Assembly (NCBI GenBank): GCA_959347315.1
Contig: OY365810.1
Span: 15,680,500 to 15,744,499, forward strand
Direction of reading: 5' to 3'
Source: Bimastos eiseni
Lineage: Eukaryota; Annelida; Clitellata; Crassiclitellata; Lumbricidae
Length of the DNA: 64,000 nucleotides
Below, in pieces: positions 23,028-35,400 of the stretch. The position numbers and the translations under genes are program-made. The notes below the pieces were generated by a model. It did not search any database and was not told the origin of the DNA. It saw nothing but the letters and a program-made list of their open reading frames with translations. Within the stretch, counting starts at the first letter, position 1. The number at the start of each line of letters is the position of its first letter.

Positions 23028-23600
23028 TATCCTTGAGAAGTGATGGGCCTACACCGCAATGAGAATTGATACTTGGACTGCATGATATGGATCAAATTCA
23101 TGTAGGCCTAGGCATACATTAGACAACTGTCGTTATTATGACCTCATCGATGCCACGACTTTCAACAGTAAACCTAAAAAGTTTTTATTTCAAAATTATA
23201 GAGAAAACCTAATTCATTTTTCACCCGAAACCAACATGCTGAAAAAAACACAAAGGTTCAAAAATATAGAAAGGTAGGTGCAACCTACATACACTTCGAG
23301 GACCCGCATGATTCACGAGTGGCATGATGGCTGGGGATTGGAGTGTGCTGTTGGCCTGCTATGATGTAGGCCTATGTTAAGCACGACAAATCGGACGTTT
23401 AATGATGAAATACCAGTAGGTCTAGCTTTATTATAAACCCAAGATGACGCTGCATACCATCAAACACATGTGCTATACAACAGTAATCGATTTTATTTGA
23501 TACCAAAGTCTTAGAAGGAACGAAATAATTGTTTTGTCTTGATATATCTTTGACAGTATACATGTATAGTATCGTGATTGCGGTGGTTGGCAGGCCTAGT

Positions 23601-24328
23601 TCACCATCTATCCACGGAGTCTCCAGTTTTAATGAACGTTATCCCGCCCATTGTCCAAGCAGAACTTATCTTCCTGTCACGAGCTAGTGATCTGGCAGCC
23701 CAGAACATAGCAGCATTTGACTTTGTAAGATTCTCATTTACATAGATTTGTGAATCTTTGTGAAATCCGCCAGGATGCGTGCGTAGAGCTAACTTTGAAG
23801 CATAAACCAGATCTCGAATGCGTTTGGTAAAAAATTCCACCAGGATCGAGCGGATTGATTTCCCCTTTGGAGTGCAATTCTGCGGGCATTGGAGATGTCG
23901 GCTATACCAAGGTTCAGGCCAACCCTTGATTAGCACAAGGACAAAACTGCCTGGAATGATTCTTGATTTCGACCGTGTTGTGAACGTTTAGCAGCGGGCT
24001 GAGTCAGAGTAGAAATGATCTGCTCTTCCTGGAGGCAGGCCATGAATAATGAGGGAGGTATTGCGACTGCAAACCTCAAAATCTTCTAGTCTCTTATTAA
24101 GAGATTGTTTGCTTCTTCAAGAGCAGATATTGGTCCCATTGTGCTGTCTTTGAAGGGGTAAAGATGGTCAGCTATTTTCGTCTCAATGAAATTTTCAAAA
24201 TTTGAGGTAAGAGAAGATGTAAGTTGAGAGACGATGCGCTCAATCAATTGCGTCAGAAACGGCGCGAAAGGTACCGTCAGTTTGGCCACGAGAACTTTAA
24301 TAACTAATTGATCTTGAATTACCTTCAA
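23601..24328 (-). pseudogene. LINE ORF1-like remnant (coiled coil plus RRM-like region)
   Basis: Two minus-strand frames joined by a frameshift near 24086. The first (24328 to 24086) is a helical stretch ending ISALEEANNLLIRD. The frame then shifts to LEDFEVCSRNTSLIIHGLPP. The second (23936 to 23601) has RSILVEFFTKRIRDLVYASK, IYVNENLTKSNAAMFW and ISSAWTMGGITFIKTG, as in L1-type ORF1 nucleic-acid-binding proteins. Frame breaks and the lack of an adjacent RT mark it as dead. Confidence 0.68.
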
Positions 24329-24339
24329 CAGATCCTCGG

Positions 24340-24860
24340 GTTTTAATTGGAATAAAGTTGTAATTATAATCCAGTTGTAACTTTAATCCATATGGACTAC
24401 AGTCACATTTGTATTTCAATTACAATTATGATACACTTGAAAGAAACTAGCAATAAAATTGCAATTGTAAATCAATTGTAATAGCAATCCAATTGTAACT
24501 GAAACCCAATTGCACCTATAATCCAGTTATAATTGCAATCCAATAGAAATTGTAACCCATGTATAATTGCAACCTTCTGCGGCTGTAATCCAGTCGCAAC
24601 TCTAATTTAACTGTATTTATTGAAATGCAGTCGAAATTGCAAACCAATTGAAATGACAAACCTGTTCTACTTGCAGTACTGCTATAACTGAAATCCGACA
24701 GTAATTACAAACCAGTTGCAACTGCAATCCAGCTAAGCCTTAAATCCAAATGTAATGTAATCCACTTGCAACTGCAATCCTGTTGTAATCAAATTCCAGA
24801 TGCAATTGTGATCCAAATGTAATTGCAATCCAACCGTAACTGTATTTGACTTGCAATCAT

Positions 24861-24892
<32 letters not shown>

Positions 24893-27800
24893 ATACTTGA
24901 TATAGCGCCCCTTCAAGATATCTACTCAGAGACGCTCCCGGCCTAATCCTCGGCTGAAAACGACAGTTCTAAGAGAGGCGTAAAATGAAGATGAGGAGTT
25001 CTTAGGTAGGAGACGGAGCTCTATGGGAAGTCCATTCCAGATTGTAGGTCCCACGACCGAGAAAGCCCGATTCTGCATTATGGAAGTGCGGGCAAAAGGG
25101 ACGATCAGGTCGTCTTGAAATGAAGAGCGAAGTGGTCGTCGACCCCTACTGGCAGTGATAGGGCGACAAAGCTCCTACAAATAAGCAGGTGCAGTACCGC
25201 CAAGGCAGCGCCAAATTAAGGCAGATATCCTAAAATGAGATGCGCTGGGGTAGAGGCAACCAATGTAGGACATCCCGCATGTACTAGGATACCTGACCTG
25301 TTCCGGGAATCCCACCGATCAGTCGCGCAGCCGCACCCAAAACCCGCTCAAAACGCCCAATCCGAACTTGGGGGAGCCTAGCATATATTGAGGAGCAATA
25401 GTCAAGGCGACTGGTAACAAAGGCATGAACCAGAGTAGCTGTGGCGATGAGGGTAAGAGAGCGAGATAATACTCGCAATTGGCGAAGCTGGTAAAACCGG
25501 CGTGTCCACACGCCGAAGCGGCACCTAATCCAGATGCAACTGTGATCTACATTTACATGTTATCCAAATGCAATTGCAATTCTATAGTAGCTGAAATAAA
25601 GCCATAATATCCATAAAATTGTAAATGCACTACAATAGAAATTGTAACCCAGTGGCAAATATACTTGCAACACAACTCCAATTACAACTGTAGTTCAGTT
25701 TCAATGGCAGTCTAGTTGTAATTATAGCCAAATCGCAAACGTAAACCAGTCATTAATCGTAATAATAACTGCAACTAACCTGCTATTATAATCCTGGTGT
25801 ATCTGAAATCAAACTTTTACTGTATACTTGGTTGTAATTTGAATCAAGTTGTAATTATAATCCAGCTGTAACTGTAACCCACATGGCCTACTGCAACATT
25901 TGTATTTCAATTACAATCATAATCCAATTGAAATTAAACTGCAATCCAATTGCAATTGTTGATCAATAATTTGTTATTGTAATCCAATTTTAAATGAAAG
26001 CTAAGTGTTCCAATAATCCAGTTGTAATTGCAATCCATTAGTAATTGTAATATCAACGACAAATGCAACCAATTGCTGCTGCAATAAATTTATAATTCAA
26101 TTATTGTAATATAGTTGCAATTTAACCAGTTGAAATGACATTGCAGTTGTTGTTGTAAACAGGCTGCAACTGGAATTCAGTGATCCAAATGTAATGCAAT
26201 CCATTTGCAACTGCAATCCCACTGTAATCACAGTTCAGATGCAACTGCAAACAAATTGAAAATGCCAAATAATAGTAACTGAACATCAGTAAATGTGCTA
26301 CAATAATCTGTAATCTAATAACAACAGTTCTCCAATTTAAATTGCAATCTAGTTGTAATTGAAGCAAAACAGTAATTTTAACCCAAGGAAAATTGCAACC
26401 AATCCCGTTGTAATTGCAATCCAGATGCAACTACAAACCAATAGAAATTGTAATCCAAATTAACTAAAATTCAATAGCAAATTTTATCCAGTTGTAAATG
26501 TGCTACAATAGAAATTATAAACTAATTGATATTGTCACTGCAATGCAACTGTAATCTAATTAGAATTGTTGTCCAGTTTAAGATGTAATCTACAAGTCAA
26601 TTTGTAATTGTAGGCAAATTGTAAATGTAAGCCAGTCATCAAGTTGAAAGGAAAATTATAACTCAACTGTTATTGTTACAAATCGTAATTGCAATCAAAT
26701 GGCAATTGAAATCAAGATGCTCCTATAATCCAGTTTTGTAATTGTAATCCAATAGTAATTGTAACCCAATAGTAATTGTAACCCAACAATAATTGCAAAC
26801 AATTGGTGCATTAACACACTTGTAATTCCAATTCAACAGTAACCATAATCCAGTATAATTGAAATAAAGTGGTAATTGCAAACCAGTTGAAATGACATTC
26901 CAGTATTTATTACAAACAAGCTGTAACTGCAAACCAGTTATACCGGTGATCCAATTATACTGTAATCCATTTGTAACTGCAACCCGCTATAATTGCAATC
27001 CAGATGCAACTCCAAACCAATTTAAATTCAAATCCAATAGTAAATTAAATAAAGTTATTATTATCCAGTTATAAATGTGATACAATAAGTCTGCAATCTA
27101 ATTAGAACAACTGTCCAGTTAAAATTGCAACCTAGTTGTAGCTGTAGCAAAATCGTAAATATAATCTAATTATTAAGTTGCGATAATAACTGCAACTCAC
27201 CTGTTATTGTAATTCATTGCAATTGTAATCCAGTTGTAAATGAAATCCAGGTTCTTCTATAATACAGTTGCAATTACAATCTAAAAGTAATTGTAATCCA
27301 ATGATAATTGTAATCAATTACTGCTGCAATCCAATTGTATTTCCAATTCAAAAGTTATAATCGAATAATAATTGCAATACAGTCGCAATTGCAACCCACC
27401 TGAAATGACATTTCAGTTTTAATTGCAAACAAGCTGCAACTGCAAATCAGTTGTACCAATGATACATATGTAATGTATCCATTTGTAAACGAAATCTCAT
27501 TGTATTACAATCCAGATCCAATAGTAATCCATTTCTAATCTTCATTCAATAGTAACCTGTTATTGTAATCAATGGCAATTGTAATCAAATGGCAATTGAA
27601 ATCCAGTTGCTCCTAAAATCCAGTTGTAATAATAATCCAAATTAATTGTAATCCAAATCAATTGTAATCCAGTTCTAACTGCAATTGCAACCACTTGCTG
27701 CTGCAATTCTTAATTATTAAGCTGTGATAATAACTGCAACTTACCTGTCATTGTAAGCAATTGTTATTGTAATCCAGTTGTAAATGAAATCCAGGTTCTC

Positions 27801-30305
27801 TGAATAATGCAATTGCAATCCAATAGTAATTATTATCCACATACTTATATAATCCAGGTGTAAATGCAATCCAGTAGTAATTGTAACCCAAGAATAATTA
27901 CAACAAATCCCGTTGTAATCCCAATCCAGATACAACTGCAAACCAATTAAAATTCCGATTCAATAGTAACTGAAATTCAATTATTATTATCCAGTTGTAA
28001 ATGTGATACAAACATTTGTAATCTTAAGCAGTTATCCAGTTTAAAAATTGCAATCTATAATTGCAATTGTAACCAAATTGTAAACGTAATCCAGTCATTA
28101 ACTTGTAATAGTAGTTGGAACTCCTGTAGTTGGAACACCTGTCGTTGTAATCAATTGAAACTGTAATCAAATGGTAATTGAAATCCAGATGCTCCTATAA
28201 TCCAGTTGTAATTGCAATCAAAAAGTAATCGTAATTCAACTATAATTGCAACAAATTGCTGCTGCAATCCATTTCTAATTTCTATTCAATTGCAATCCGG
28301 TTATACCATTAAGCCAAATGTAATGTAATCCATTTGTAACCACAATCCAGATGCAACTGCAAACGACTTGAAATTAAAATCCAATAGCAACTGAAAACCA
28401 GCTCTTATTATTATCCAGTGGTAAATGTGTTACAATAAATCTGTAATCTAATTAGAACAGTTGTCCAGTTTAAATTTCAATCTAGTTGTAGCTATAATAA
28501 AATTGTAAACCTAATCGTATAATTATTAAGCTGTGATAATAACTGCAACTCATGTGTAATTGCAATCAATTGTAATTGTAATTCAAATGTAATTGAAATT
28601 CAGGTCCCCCTGTAATCCAGTTGTAATTGTAATCCAATAGTAATTGTAATCCAATGATAATTGAAACCACTTGCTGATCCTATTCCACTTGTAATTGAAA
28701 TTCAATAATTATCATAATCCAAATATTGCTATACAGTCGAAATTGCAAACCAGTTTAAATGATATTCCAGTCTACAATGCAAACCAGCTGCAACTGCAAT
28801 CCCGTTACATAAATGATCCAAATGTAAAATAATCCATTTGTAACTGCAATCCCATTATAATCCCAATCCAAATGCAACTGTAAACCAATTATAATTGCAT
28901 TCCAATAATAACTAAAACACCATTGTAATTTCATATAGCAGCAGACGTGCTACCATAGATTGTAAACCAGTTGTAATTTGTATTGTCACTGCAACAAAGC
29001 TGTAATCTAATAAAAACTGTTGTCCGGTTTAAAATGTAATCTAGTTGTAATTGTAACCGAAACGTCACTAAGTGCAATAATTGCAACTCACTGTAATCAA
29101 TCGTAATTGTATTCAAGTGGCAACTGAAATCCAGATGTTCCTATAATCCAGTTGTGACAATAATCCAAATTAATTGTAATCCAAATCAATTGCAATCCAG
29201 TTCTAACTGCAATTGCAACCAGTTGCTGCTGCAATTCCTTCTAATTTCTATTCAATAGTAATCCGGTTATACCATTAATCCAAATGTAGTGTAATCCAAT
29301 TGTAACTGCAGTTGCGTTGTAATCGCAATCCAGATGCAAATGCAACCAATTGAAATTCAAATCCAATAGTAACTGAAATGCAGCTATTATTATCCAGTTG
29401 TAAGCAAACTACAATAAATCTGTAATCTAATTAGAATTAGAACAGTTATCCAGCTTAAATTGTAACCTAGTTGTAATTGTAGCAAAATTGTAAATGTAAT
29501 CTAATTATTAAGCTGTGATAAATACTGCAACTCACCTGTAACTGTAATCAATTGTTATTGTATTCCAGTTGTAAATGAAATCCATGTCCTCTGAATAATG
29601 CAATTGTAATTGAAATCCAATAGTAATTGTAATTCATATACTCATAAAACTCAGGTGTAAATGCAAGTAAATGCAAATCCAACTCAAGGATAATTGCAAC
29701 AAATCCCGTTGAAATCCCAATCCAGATGCAGTTGCAAACCAATTAAAATTCCAATCCATTAGTAACTGAAATTGAATTATTATTATCCAGTTGTAAATGT
29801 ACTACAATAAATTTGTAATCTAAAACAGTTATCCAGTTTAAATTGCAATCTATAGTTGCAATTGTAGCCAAATTGTAAACGTAATCGAGTCATCAAATTG
29901 TAATAATAGTTGCAATAATCAATTATAATTGTAATCAAATAAATGGTAATTGAATTCCAGATGCTCCTATAATCCAGTTGTAATTGCAACCCAAAAGTAA
30001 TTGTAATCCAACTATAATTGCAACCAATTGCTGCTGTAATCCTTTTCTAGTTTCCATTCAATAGAAATCCGGTTATACCATTAATCCAAATATAATGTAA
30101 TCCATTGGTAAAGTTCTGCAGTCACGTTGTAATCCCAATCCAGATGATGATGCAAACCAATTGAAATCCCAATCCAATAGTAACTGATTATCAGCTCTTA
30201 CTATTTTCCTGTTGTAAATATGCTACAGTAAATCTGTAGGCCTAATCTGATTAGAAGTTGTCCAGTCTAAATTGCAACCTAGTTGTAATTATAAAAAAAA
30301 ATTGT
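24340..30305. repeat. Degenerate 17-bp satellite with higher-order repeat
   Basis: About 6 kb, except 24862-25511, built from diverged units near AATCCAGTTGTAATTGY (17 bp). Landmark blocks recur together. Atgctcctataatccag-like blocks lie near 26713, 27248, 27603, 28188, 28601, 29130, 29584 and 29965. Aaatctgtaatct-like blocks lie near 26293, 27079, 28007, 28432, 29411, 29811 and 30221. They imply a higher-order unit of roughly 400-490 bp. Short frames through it are not genes. Confidence 0.88.
24862..25511 (-). pseudogene. CR1-like LINE 3' end inserted in the satellite
   Basis: On the minus strand the 75-codon frame from 25511 reads TLVHAFVTSRLDYCSSIYAR and then RFERVLGAAARLIGG. It continues past 25284 as HWLPLPQRISF, LIWRCLGGTAPAYL, a stop, RPLRSSFQDD and AFSVVGPTIWNGLP. 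This is the usual C-terminal order of CR1/L2-type reverse transcriptase ORFs. The 3' end is a GCGCTATAT block followed by (ATTG)n. It is 5'-truncated with at least one stop. It breaks the satellite, so it inserted after the array formed. Confidence 0.85.
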
Positions 30306-30337
30306 GCCACGGTGCGACTAAATACGAATCCACACTC

Positions 30338-30379
30338 CCATCTTGAAAGGCAGCGTAGCATCGCTGCCCTTCAAGATGG
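30338..30379. repeat. 18-bp-arm hairpin at the satellite edge
   Basis: The arms CCATCTTGAAAGGCAGCG and CGCTGCCCTTCAAGATGG pair at 17 of 18 positions with a 6-nt loop. It lies about 35 nt beyond the last satellite unit. Confidence 0.75.
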
Positions 30380-30660
30380 AGCATCAATTGGCTCTAGTTC
30401 ATATTTCCACAAACTACGGTGATGGCTATCCACCGATTACTTAAACTGAGTCTCACGCTAGGATTCAACTACGTATTATCAGATCACTGCTCCGAATTGT
30501 CGGCAGGAACTTCCAAAATGGCCGATAGGTCGTGTGTCTTCTGTCTTTCCATATATCAGAGCCTTCAGAGGTGATCACACAAGCGACTCGTAGGCCTAAG
30601 TCTTGGCTTAAAATTAACGATCTAATGTTTTGAGAGGGACGGGGCGCAGAGCTAACGAAC

Positions 30661-31041
30661 CGAGTGAGCAGGACCGTACCGAGGGCGAGGCCATCGGGGC
30701 CGTGGTACAAGGCGCAAATATGGAAGGGGCGCAAATTTCAGTATGACATAACTTTTATTATTCTATAAATTCATTCTTTCTTCAAATAGGGCAGTATTTG
30801 CATTCAAGAATAAAAACTAAAATTACAGTTACAGCTAAAAAGTGCAACTAAGAAAGTGTTTGGTGGGAGTTATACCATCTTTGGTTATACCAGTTAAATC
30901 ATTTCTTGTGTATTCATAAATTTTATATAAAGAATATGCTTAATTTACTTACTTATTATATTCAAAAAGCAAAATATGGAGGAGCCAGATTGATGCTAGG
31001 CACAGGGCGCAATTAGAGCTCGGCACGGCCCTGCGAGTGAG
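30661..31041. mobile_element. hAT-like MITE, copy A, perfect 8-bp TSD
   Basis: The body is 30669-31033 (365 bp), beginning CAGGACCGTACCGAG and ending CTCGGCACGGCCCTG (13 of 15 inverted match). Both flanks are CGAGTGAG (30661-30668, 31034-31041). Its ends match copy B at 33010-33184 in opposite orientation, but about 190 bp of middle sequence is extra here. Confidence 0.9.
30928..30957. repeat. 30-bp perfect direct repeat, copy 1
   Basis: The same 30 nt (from taaagaatatgcttaa) recurs at 31188-31217. This copy is inside MITE copy A and the other lies 155 bp beyond its right end. Confidence 0.85.
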
Positions 31042-32029
31042 ATCATTGTATATCTGTAGGCCTAACGTTGACATGTCCTTTCACTAAGCAGCATTGTTTG
31101 TTAAATAAGTGTATAACGTATAATAGACGCCCATTTAGGTTATCATAGAGCGGTTTGAATTTAAGCGAAAATTATTAGTATCGTTATTAAAGAATATGCT
31201 TAATTTACTTACTTATTTATAATATAGATGATCATGTTATCTATGCTGGACAAACGAAATGTCGTCATGGTTGCGTCAGCATGCGTAGATCTCGAAGAAG
31301 ACGGTCGAATTCCGGATCTTTGCGAAATTTTCGCAAATCTGCATCGCCAACTTCTGTTTCGATTGAATTTTCGTCGAGAAGTAGCAAGTAGACTTAACAA
31401 ATTTCAAAACAACGATTTCTTATCGAATGTTTTCAGTTTGGAGATCGAATTATCGATCTTAAGCTACAAATTTTGATACTATTATGTTATTTATCATTTA
31501 GACATGTCGATGATACTTTATAACTAGACCTACTGGGTATGCCTAAAAAATTATTTTTGGTATTTTACTAAATGTTAAATTTAGCAAATTTAGCTCTCTC
31601 TCCTTAGTTAATCTGTTTTCTGTTGTGAAGGCCTATTGTTTTCTCTCTTTCTCTTATCTTATTTCTACATGGACGTGTTCTTGTCTTCTCTTGTTTTCGA
31701 GTAGCCTCGGCCTAATATAGATGTTCGAACATTAATTGTAGATTGAAGAGAAGATTGAATTGAACATATTTTTAGTGCCTAATGGGCTATTGATAATATG
31801 TTAACTGCGCTGTCTAGTGTGATAATATCATTAATAGGTTGATATTCAACAGGTCAATTTTCATTTTACCCGCATTACGGAGGTTAGGTTAGAAATCCTG
31901 ACCATTTTTGAGATCCTGGGTCACTGGATCCTTTAGTTCGTATTTGTCTGCTTTGTAATCCTCTGTCGCTGGTCACGACTTTTGAAGACCTGGTGCTAGG
32001 AACTTACAGCATTGGATTCTATGAAGTTC
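31042..32029. other. Intergenic sequence, no gene recognised
   Basis: AT-rich sequence containing the second 30-bp direct-repeat copy (31188-31217) and an 82-codon plus-strand frame at 31228-31476, whose product I do not recognise and which has no splice or family support. Confidence 0.5.
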
Positions 32030-32951
32030 ATAGAATTCTATGACTGTTCCTCTGGGGTATTTTCATACAAGCAGCCATAACAAGATAGGCAATTTGAGCT
32101 TCAAAGTGCCAGACGATGGTAGCTCCAAGTTAGCAAAAATAAGTTGCTATACTTGACCAAATTTAAATACATTACATTCTTTACAATGTTTCCATCGAGG
32201 CCTGTACGTGATGCCGTCAACCGTTGTGAAGCTCTTCATTCGAAGGATCTCAATTCCAGTCAGGATCAACTGCAATGATTCGGTTGACCGACTGTCTTAC
32301 AAGCAGCTAGGTTAGTTTCGGTTTCTACTTTCTATGAAGGTTTGCGACTTATCCGGAGTTGATAGAGATGGGCATGGTCACTTAATTGGCGATGGACAGA
32401 CGATTGGTTGCTGACAAAATCTTTTCTGTCTTACTGTTCACTTACTTTGGTCAGTTTCGGTATACGTCAGGTTAAGATCCGTGTATTGCCTATACATATA
32501 GGCCTAAACAATTCAATACGAACAAGTATCATCTGAATGCACAGACGAAAAAAGAATGGCACACCGTATAAAAATCTGCTGTAAACTCTAATCGTAATCG
32601 TCAACTTCTCAAAACTTCTAAAGCACCACTCGAAATCCAAACGCAGGAAACCAGATTATCCAAGAACGCTGCATTGTTTCAGAGGCGTTGAATGAATATA
32701 TGTTGCATTTAGTCTGAAATGAGGAGACTAAGGTGCTTGAGGATAGTTAGATTTCGACCTCAGACCTGATCAGGTCAACACAGAACTACCTTCCAATTGC
32801 TTGCTAGAAAAAATGTGATTATCCGACTGCATCACATTTTCTGTGTAGGGCCATGGCTTTGAGATAATGTTAGTTATGATACATTTTGATTTGTGTAGTC
32901 CACTCATTACAAGTATCTCAGGCAGTTTGTTATTTTCGATGGATTGTATGG
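32030..32951 (+). repeat. Tandem duplication, unit 1
   Basis: This roughly 920-bp unit is repeated immediately to the right. Landmarks in order are tgactgttcctctggggt, gacaggcaatttgagcttc-like, gccgtcaaccg, cacttactttggtcagtttc, gcacagacgaaa and tccactcattacaagt. All recur in unit 2 in the same order. Confidence 0.85.
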
Positions 32952-33001
32952 ATCCATGACTGCCCCTCTGAGGTCTTTTTATTCTAGCCATAACCCAAGC
33001 A

Positions 33002-33192
33002 TTTCCATGCAGGGCCGTACCGAGCAACAATTGCGACCTGTGCCTAGCATCAATTTGGCGCGCCCCCACATTTTTAAGATAGTGCATTTTATGGAACAAT
33101 AAGTTATTCCATCCTGAAATTTGCGCCATTTCCACATTTGCGCCCTGGGCTACGGCCCCGCTGGTCCCCCTCGGTACGGCACTATTTTCATA
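33002..33192. mobile_element. hAT-like MITE, copy B
   Basis: The body is 33010-33184 (175 bp), starting CAGGGCCGTACCGAG. The right end CTCGGTACGGCACTA is a slightly decayed inverted match. Flanking 8-mers tttccatg and ttttcata agree at 6 of 8. It is the reverse-orientation relative of copy A at 30669-31033. Confidence 0.8.
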
Positions 33193-33348
33193 TAAGCAGC
33201 CAATGCCATAGCAAGACAGGCAATTTGAGCTTCAGAATGCCAGACGATTGGTGGCACCAAGTCAGCAAAAATAAGTCTGCTATTTTTGAGCTATAGACAC
33301 TGTTTAGATTTATACAATATCAGCAGGTGTATAAATTACACAGGTCAG

Positions 33349-33640
33349 CGAATTCCGGCTGTTTTGGCACCGTCCATCCTGGAAGGTTCAAGCCAAAGAA
33401 GTCCGGCTGTTTTGGCACCGTCCATCATGGAAGGTTCAATCCAGAGAAGTCCGGCTGTTTTGGCGCCGTCCATCCTGGCAGCTTCAGGTCAATCCAGAGA
33501 AGTCCGGCGGTTTTGGCACCGTCCATCCTGGGAGCCTCAAGCCAGAGAAGTCCGGCAGTTTTGGCACCGTCCATCCTGGCAGCCTCAGACCAGAGAATTC
33601 CGACAGTTTTGGCACCGTCCATCCTGGTTGAGGAGCTGTG
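33349..33640. repeat. 48-bp minisatellite
   Basis: Six units starting near ttccggctgttttggcaccg, mostly 48 bp with one of 54 bp. Both lengths are multiples of three, so several frames stay open (for example residues PAVLAPSILEGS repeated). Absent from unit 1 of the surrounding duplication, so it arose or inserted afterwards. Confidence 0.88.
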
Positions 33641-33951
33641 GCATCTGACATGAAGCGCTACCTGTCTTCGGTTATCGAGACCTGTTGGTGATCGCCGTCA
33701 ACTGACCGACTGTCCTGCACGCGACTATAGGTTAGTTTCAGTTTTTATGAAGATTTGCGAAAAATTCCATAGATTGGTTGCTAATAAAATCGTCGGGTCG
33801 TTTGGAAGATTCTAGTTAAGTAGCAAAATGTCGACTAGGATAATGAAACACAAAGCATTTTATATCTTTTCTGCTTGTCTCTTTCCTAAATTTCTCTTCC
33901 TCTTGTCTTAAGTCTGCCTACAGCTCTATTATCTCTATTTCCCACTTCATG

Positions 33952-34109
33952 GGTTTACTCAGAGGCATCAATACCCCCTGAGTGATGGAGACAAACCCCC
34001 TGGTCCAAGATGTCATGAAGGCAAGATATTCCCGCCTAGGACTAATCAATTATCCCCCACCTGAAATTGCCTTGGACCCTCCCTCCTACCTGGACGCCCT
34101 GGGTTTGCT
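33952..34109. mobile_element. Short hAT-like MITE, family with 61621
   Basis: The body is 33960-34101 (142 bp), with CAGAGGCATC at the left and GGACGCCCTG at the right. The flanks ggtttact and ggtttgct agree at 7 of 8. The internal blocks gagtgatggag and cacctgaaattg-like are shared with the element at 61621-61748. An 84-codon frame overlaps it and is taken as chance. Confidence 0.75.
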
Positions 34110-34647
34110 GACCTTATTTTCTTTTTTCTTGTACCCAAATGTTGTCTTAGGTGCGGCTGCTTCACTGTTGTGGATGAATGGAACGAGATTTTTGAAGAAA
34201 GCTTTTGACAACATTGTCCCTATGCTTTGCTGTTGAAAAAAAATTATTGCATATTGCAGCTCAGTTAAATTATACATGTATACAGTTACTGTTTGCTCTC
34301 TTTCAATCTATCCTGCTCTACGTCTTTTTCTTTCTGTTATCTAGTTCACTCCATTTCTTAACTTTATGACATTTTGCATTATTGTTTTGTCTTTTAGAAC
34401 TGACTGGAAACCATCACAGACGACCTGAAATGCCTGGAGAGTGAAGATGCATGGGACGAAAACGAGAAGAACCTGGACATGGACAGAGGAGACGAGTGGA
34501 GGAGGAGGAGATGCGTTGCTCGATATGAAGACCGACACGGGAAGTACTACAGTACTGAGTTAAGTTTTGAAATTCTAAGCTACAGAATTAATTGCTTTAT
34601 ACTAGGTTAGATCAATGTGGGACTCTGGTCATTGGACAAGTTGATTG

Positions 34648-34740
34648 CCCAGAATTGTCTGTGAGGAAGGAAGGCAATGTGAAATCACCTTACCCTTGTA
34701 AAACGTGGGCGGCATATAAGCCAATTAATGGACCTGCTTG
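34648..34740 (+). repeat. SINE-like fragment
   Basis: Contains attgtctgtgaggaag followed by an ggcaatg block, shared with the tRNA-derived element at 50083-50270. Its head is missing. Confidence 0.5.
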
Positions 34741-34753
34741 AGGGCTAAGGACT

Positions 34754-34784
<31 letters not shown>

Positions 34785-35400
34785 CTGTTTCATTACTTTC
34801 TATCATCGATCTCAGTGCATTCTGTGCTTTTCACTTCCGTTTCACTGTCCTACTCTGAATTTTTACTCTAGATCTCCTTTCTCATTTTCTTTTTTGTCTT
34901 ATTCTTCACTTACTTTGGTCAGTTTCGGTATACGTTAGGTTTAGATCCGTCCCTGTATTCTCCTTTAATTAAGTTCTGATAATTGATTGCCTCCACAACG
35001 ACCCACAAGTAAACAATTCAACACGAATAAGTTCCATCTAAATGCACAGACGAAAAGAAAATGGCATACAGTATAAAAATTATGCTGCTACATGTAACTG
35101 TAATCGTAATCGTTAACTTCTCAAAACTTTTAAAGCGCCACTCGAAAGCCAAATTCAGGACACCAGTTTATTGAATGATTATGTCGCATTCAGTCTGATA
35201 TGAGAAGATTAAGGTGTTCGAAGATAGTTTTGTATTCACCTCAGACCGGAGATCAACGCTTCCAACTGCTTGCTTAAGAAAATGTGATGGGCCAAATGCG
35301 TCACATTTTCTCTGTAGGACCCTGGCTTTGCATAATATTAAGTAGCTTACATTTGGGTAGTCCACTCATTACAAGTCTCTCAGGCAGTTCATTATTTCCC

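Larger units (their letters stand above)
32952..35400 (+). repeat. Tandem duplication, unit 2, expanded by insertions
   Basis: Second copy of the unit, about 2.45 kb long because it gained a hAT-like MITE (33010-33184), a 48-bp minisatellite (33349-33640), another hAT-like MITE (33960-34101), a SINE-like fragment near 34655 and a (CAT)n run at 34754-34782. The shared sequence at 34898-35400 pairs with 32440-32945. Confidence 0.82.

Noticed and set aside
31228..31476. 82-codon frame as a small gene
   Set aside because: Open on both strands and not recognisable; could be chance in AT-rich DNA.
33286..33653. Overlapping 120- and 108-codon frames
   Set aside because: Open in several phases only because the minisatellite unit is a multiple of three; no start context, introns or family.
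33982..34236. 84-codon plus-strand frame
   Set aside because: Starts inside a MITE shared with 61621 and has no recognised domain.
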